Assembly: GCA_016715645.1 (NCBI GenBank)
Contig: JADJZR010000013.1
Span: 1-64,000, forward strand
Direction of reading: 5' to 3'
Length of the DNA stretch: 64,000 bases
Source of the DNA: Elusimicrobiota bacterium
Lineage (GTDB): Bacteria > Elusimicrobiota > Elusimicrobia > FEN-1173
The position numbers were made by a program, and so were the translations under genes. The first letter of the stretch is position 1. Each line of letters begins with the position of its first letter. Under the pieces are notes generated by a model, which was not told where the DNA came from, made no database searches, and was given only the letters and a program-made list of their open reading frames with translations. Positions 62,501 through 64,000 of the stretch are shown piece after piece.

Positions 62501-62783
62501 CCGCCCGCTTGTCGGGGACGGGCCGATCCTGAAGAACACGCAACAGATCGTTCAACCGTTCCGCTAAACGGATTTTAATTTCCCCGGCAGCTTTTTCAGT
62601 GAAAGTGAGCGCTACAATGCGGGTGATGGAGAGGCCCGCCCGGTTCGGCCCTCCGGCCAAGAGAAGGAAAAGCAAACGGTCCGTCAACAAGGTCGTTTTA
62701 CCGGTTCCCGCGCCGGCTTCAACCACGATGTTGGCGTTCAAAACTTTTCGTGCCGTGTCTCGGGACTGTTGGTCCGCTGTCAT
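59526..62783 (-). CDS. addA: AddA-type helicase-nuclease subunit
   Basis: AddA with AddB resects DNA double-strand breaks for RecA. The 1085-residue protein has Walker A VVEAGAGTGKTTLLTDRLL near the start, the LTFTEKAAGEI motif, the DEFQDTDPLQGEML Walker B, DPKQSIYRFRGADI, VRLLTVHKAKGLEYKVVIL, RLFYVASTRAREQVI, and a C-terminal nuclease with LWVADYKTDHV (D-x-K). It overlaps addB by four bases. Sequence-level length and order are normal for AddA. Confidence 0.9.
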   Translation of the reverse strand: MTADQQSRDTARKVLNANIVVEAGAGTGKTTLLTDRLLFLLLAGGPNRAGLSITRIVALTFTEKAAGEIKIRLAERLNDLLRVLQDRPVPDKRAARIRFWLAEARNEFGADDDRLRRMAEDALRDLDRAPIGTIHSFCKTLIQLYPVEAGVNPQFQVDKGNGFEDVFQLEWTLWLEKELVLGGSQEKLWRDVLEHVGLGDLGLLARSLAKYPPYETDTEPLLIRLVDLRSALEQLPEGKPKPARGDMLKSLSTIAERLAAVERVLRQPACPVGEPTDWKESCKKWPTEWKDFSGESVYKEAWDLAKRISPEGEAILFRARRLLRPFTEPCRQRYRAQGWLGFDDLLRGARDLLARHPTVRRELKERYGAVLVDEFQDTDPLQGEMLLFLAEGPDSAADRWNDVRLEPGKLFIVGDPKQSIYRFRGADIRAYEAFVFLVISQGGVKCDLQTSFRTHERIVDPVNRLFSGLMREEKGLQPAYLPLLPRPNGNEESSEAGRSASPSTVGGEVDLIVVDGGPAAEARWIARWIVDHCGPDGSGRPWRLGDVALLFRSTSPLAVYMAALKDAKIPYRVESDRAFYGTPEVTDFLNLLRVLDDPDDRVSWVGLLRSPWMMVEDRHVMALAESGCWEGGPSVPPEVNSRITGVVEILKELRHAARTESLGALAARVLEETPFVAACAAAYHGEQTVANLHKMARLAAEAGETRGETVGGFIRRVAGDVGRGVEEGENPLGEERTEAVRLLTVHKAKGLEYKVVILPNLSATVRGSSHRPVAFRLDWAEGRAGHRLVKRKWADLAMAFMDIDERRREKEEAIRLFYVASTRAREQVILVGGEKSSAGSFMDMLLGQSQLALAPRQIVPDNGPTPLWSEGKRSSPPLFTRDLERVWAKRRADGDLAQGRPLFGRPSQGGHLRESAVWAEDSSPAAGARSAWVGQLCHGVLELWEWGKSDISSVLDRALRRLGPEIQSAPEVLQDARDILSAYFSSPLGRSFERAEIVAREAPFLYPDGDVIVRGVIDMLYRRDGGLWVADYKTDHVEASTIEESARRYEAQGTAYCKAVGSALGEKCGFEVIFLRLHQRVILRP

Positions 62784-64000
62784 GGGACGATGTCCTCCTC
62801 AGGCTCAATCGCGCCCAGGGCTCGCCGTCGCGTGGGTCCGTGGGCTTTACGACACGCCCGGGCAAACCCGCACAGGGAACAGTGGGACCCCGGCCCATCG
62901 GTGGGGTGGATGAGGAATTCGCCGTTGCGGACTTTCGATAACAGTTGCGCCCGAGCGTTAACGAGGGCGGGACCGTGTTTATCCCACTCCTCACCCGACA
63001 AAATATCGGTTTCTGGGGCCGTCAACGATTCAAACCGAACGCCCCCGCATACCGCCCCAGGGCCCCACACGCCCTGGGCGGCCACCATTTCCAAATAGGC
63101 GGGAGCCTGGTGAGCCAGACCGGCGACCACCCGCTTCACCAACGGGTCTTTCATAATTTTGTTTTTATAATCCACCACCGTCCAGCGGCCCGTCTGAGCG
63201 GAATAATCCACCCGGTCGATACGTCCGTTCCAAAAAAAATCGGTTCCTGCCAGGGGAGCTTTGAGGGCCCACTCCAACTTGTCCGGGCGGGCGCCTTCTT
63301 GGGTTAACCGCGTCACGTCGCGCTGAATAAATTCCGCCAATCGGCGGGTCAGTCGATCAACCACCGTGACCCACACCAACGGATAGGGTCCCGCCCCCTC
63401 GTTGATCGCCCCGGCAAAAAATGGCCCCGCCACCTTTTGAAGATGGTCCGCGGCCGCGGCGGGGTCCGGCACGCCCCGAATGGAAAAATCGTCATACACC
63501 TTATGCAGTAATGCATGTTGCAGGGACCCCACCGCGGCAGGAAGGGGTCCATCTTCATCATAAAAGGGGCGCGGTTCCCGAATTCCCAAAACCTGCCCCA
63601 TAAAAAACTCGAACGGGCAATTCGCCAACGTTTCCACCGCGCTCGGTGACAAACCACGACGAACACACCGATCCAGAAATGACTCCGGTGCCCCCACTCG
63701 GCCGTCCCACGGGCCCGGACGGTCCCATCCAACCAGTTGGGTTGCCAGTCGAACCGTTTCACCCCAGTGGCCAGGAGGGTCCCGCCCTTCTAATACGTCC
63801 GCCAGGGCCGCTTCCCGAAGAGTCAAGGTCTTCGCCGGAACAGACGTCCATTTGGCCAAGGGCGGTCGGGGAACCCGTTGGGCTTCGTCCAGATCGAGAC
63901 CGACAGCGCGGGCCAAGGTTCTCAAATAGAGGGACGGTATTTCCGCCCGTCCCTCTTCCCCAGACCGGGAATACACGAGATACAAATGCTCTTGCGCCGA
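62780..64000 (-). CDS. addB: AddB-type nuclease subunit, C-terminal part only
   Basis: The frame is open to the right edge, so the N-terminal part lies outside the window. What is seen (about 406 residues) has YLVYSRSGEEGR, a cysteine in SAVETLANCPFEFFMGQV, the nuclease core GRIDRVDY...WTVVDYKNKIM and a C-terminal CSLCGFARAC, giving the one-plus-three cysteine 4Fe-4S cluster of AddB. It is upstream of and coupled to addA (ATGA). Confidence 0.85.
   Translation of the reverse strand, partial: SAQEHLYLVYSRSGEEGRAEIPSLYLRTLARAVGLDLDEAQRVPRPPLAKWTSVPAKTLTLREAALADVLEGRDPPGHWGETVRLATQLVGWDRPGPWDGRVGAPESFLDRCVRRGLSPSAVETLANCPFEFFMGQVLGIREPRPFYDEDGPLPAAVGSLQHALLHKVYDDFSIRGVPDPAAAADHLQKVAGPFFAGAINEGAGPYPLVWVTVVDRLTRRLAEFIQRDVTRLTQEGARPDKLEWALKAPLAGTDFFWNGRIDRVDYSAQTGRWTVVDYKNKIMKDPLVKRVVAGLAHQAPAYLEMVAAQGVWGPGAVCGGVRFESLTAPETDILSGEEWDKHGPALVNARAQLLSKVRNGEFLIHPTDGPGSHCSLCGFARACRKAHGPTRRRALGAIEPEEDIVP

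Noticed and set aside
1..64000. CRISPR array or cas genes
   Set aside because: No evenly spaced identical repeats were seen. The Cas4-like cysteine nuclease stands alone beside tldD.

Overview
The window is a chromosomal segment of a GC-rich, Gram-negative bacterium. It encodes a predicted outer-membrane beta-barrel, a lipoprotein, a ResB/CcsA cytochrome c maturation system and an F-type ATP synthase. I cannot name the species. The mix of genes would fit an uncultured lineage such as Elusimicrobiota or a neighbouring phylum, but that is a guess from gene content and not a sequence match.

Layout. (1) 1-7000 is a damaged left end. It holds a Fic-family pseudogene, a class I tRNA-like gene with a GTA anticodon, and fragments of an AI-2E-type transporter, a cyclic-nucleotide-binding protein, a membrane protein and purB. 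Nearly every gene here carries several single-base frameshifts, so this may be a low-coverage contig end. (2) 5041-13204 is a tightly overlapped minus-strand operon, pyrR-pyrB-pyrC-pyrD-pyrF-pyrE-purM-purN-purB, for pyrimidine and purine synthesis. A short mobile repeat is inserted in frame in pyrD. (3) 13339-15966 is accessory. A brnT-brnA toxin-antitoxin locus has been broken by two different miniature transposons, and an intact RHH-PIN toxin-antitoxin pair has its own promoter. (4) 15959-20168 carries ccsA, ccsB, a lipoprotein and a divergent receiver protein. (5) 20259-30118 is an ATP synthase operon that also carries a HEPN/MNT pair, a DUF5678-retropepsin pair, a beta-barrel protein and a Yip1-like membrane protein. 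Its gamma subunit contains an EF-hand loop. (6) 30180-36480 has a rhomboid-like protein, a cold-shock protein, folD, a lipid kinase, typA and fabV. (7) 36585-48856 has a large zinc-ribbon membrane protein, an Fe-S PD-(D/E)XK nuclease, tldD, a sensor kinase, gltD and a frameshifted gltB. (8) 48963-55372 has DUF486, a class II photolyase, dnaX (frameshifted in an extreme GC tract), recR, a receiver protein, and phoB-phoR. (9) 55388-58883 has a six-unit 11-bp operator array, a secreted protein, amtB and a PII gene. (10) 58896-64000 has an HTH-receiver regulator and addA-addB, with addB running off the window.

Functionally the window is mostly housekeeping: nucleotide synthesis, energy conversion, nitrogen assimilation (gltBD, amtB, glnK) and DNA repair (recR, dnaX, addAB, photolyase). 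Mobile miniature elements and toxin-antitoxin modules are scattered through it. The strongest unusual signals are the reconstructable double insertion in brnT, the 8-bp-duplicating miniature elements that enter genes (once in frame), the foreign genes inside the atp operon with the EF-hand gamma subunit, and the 11-bp tandem operator next to phoBR that recurs upstream of a distant receiver gene.
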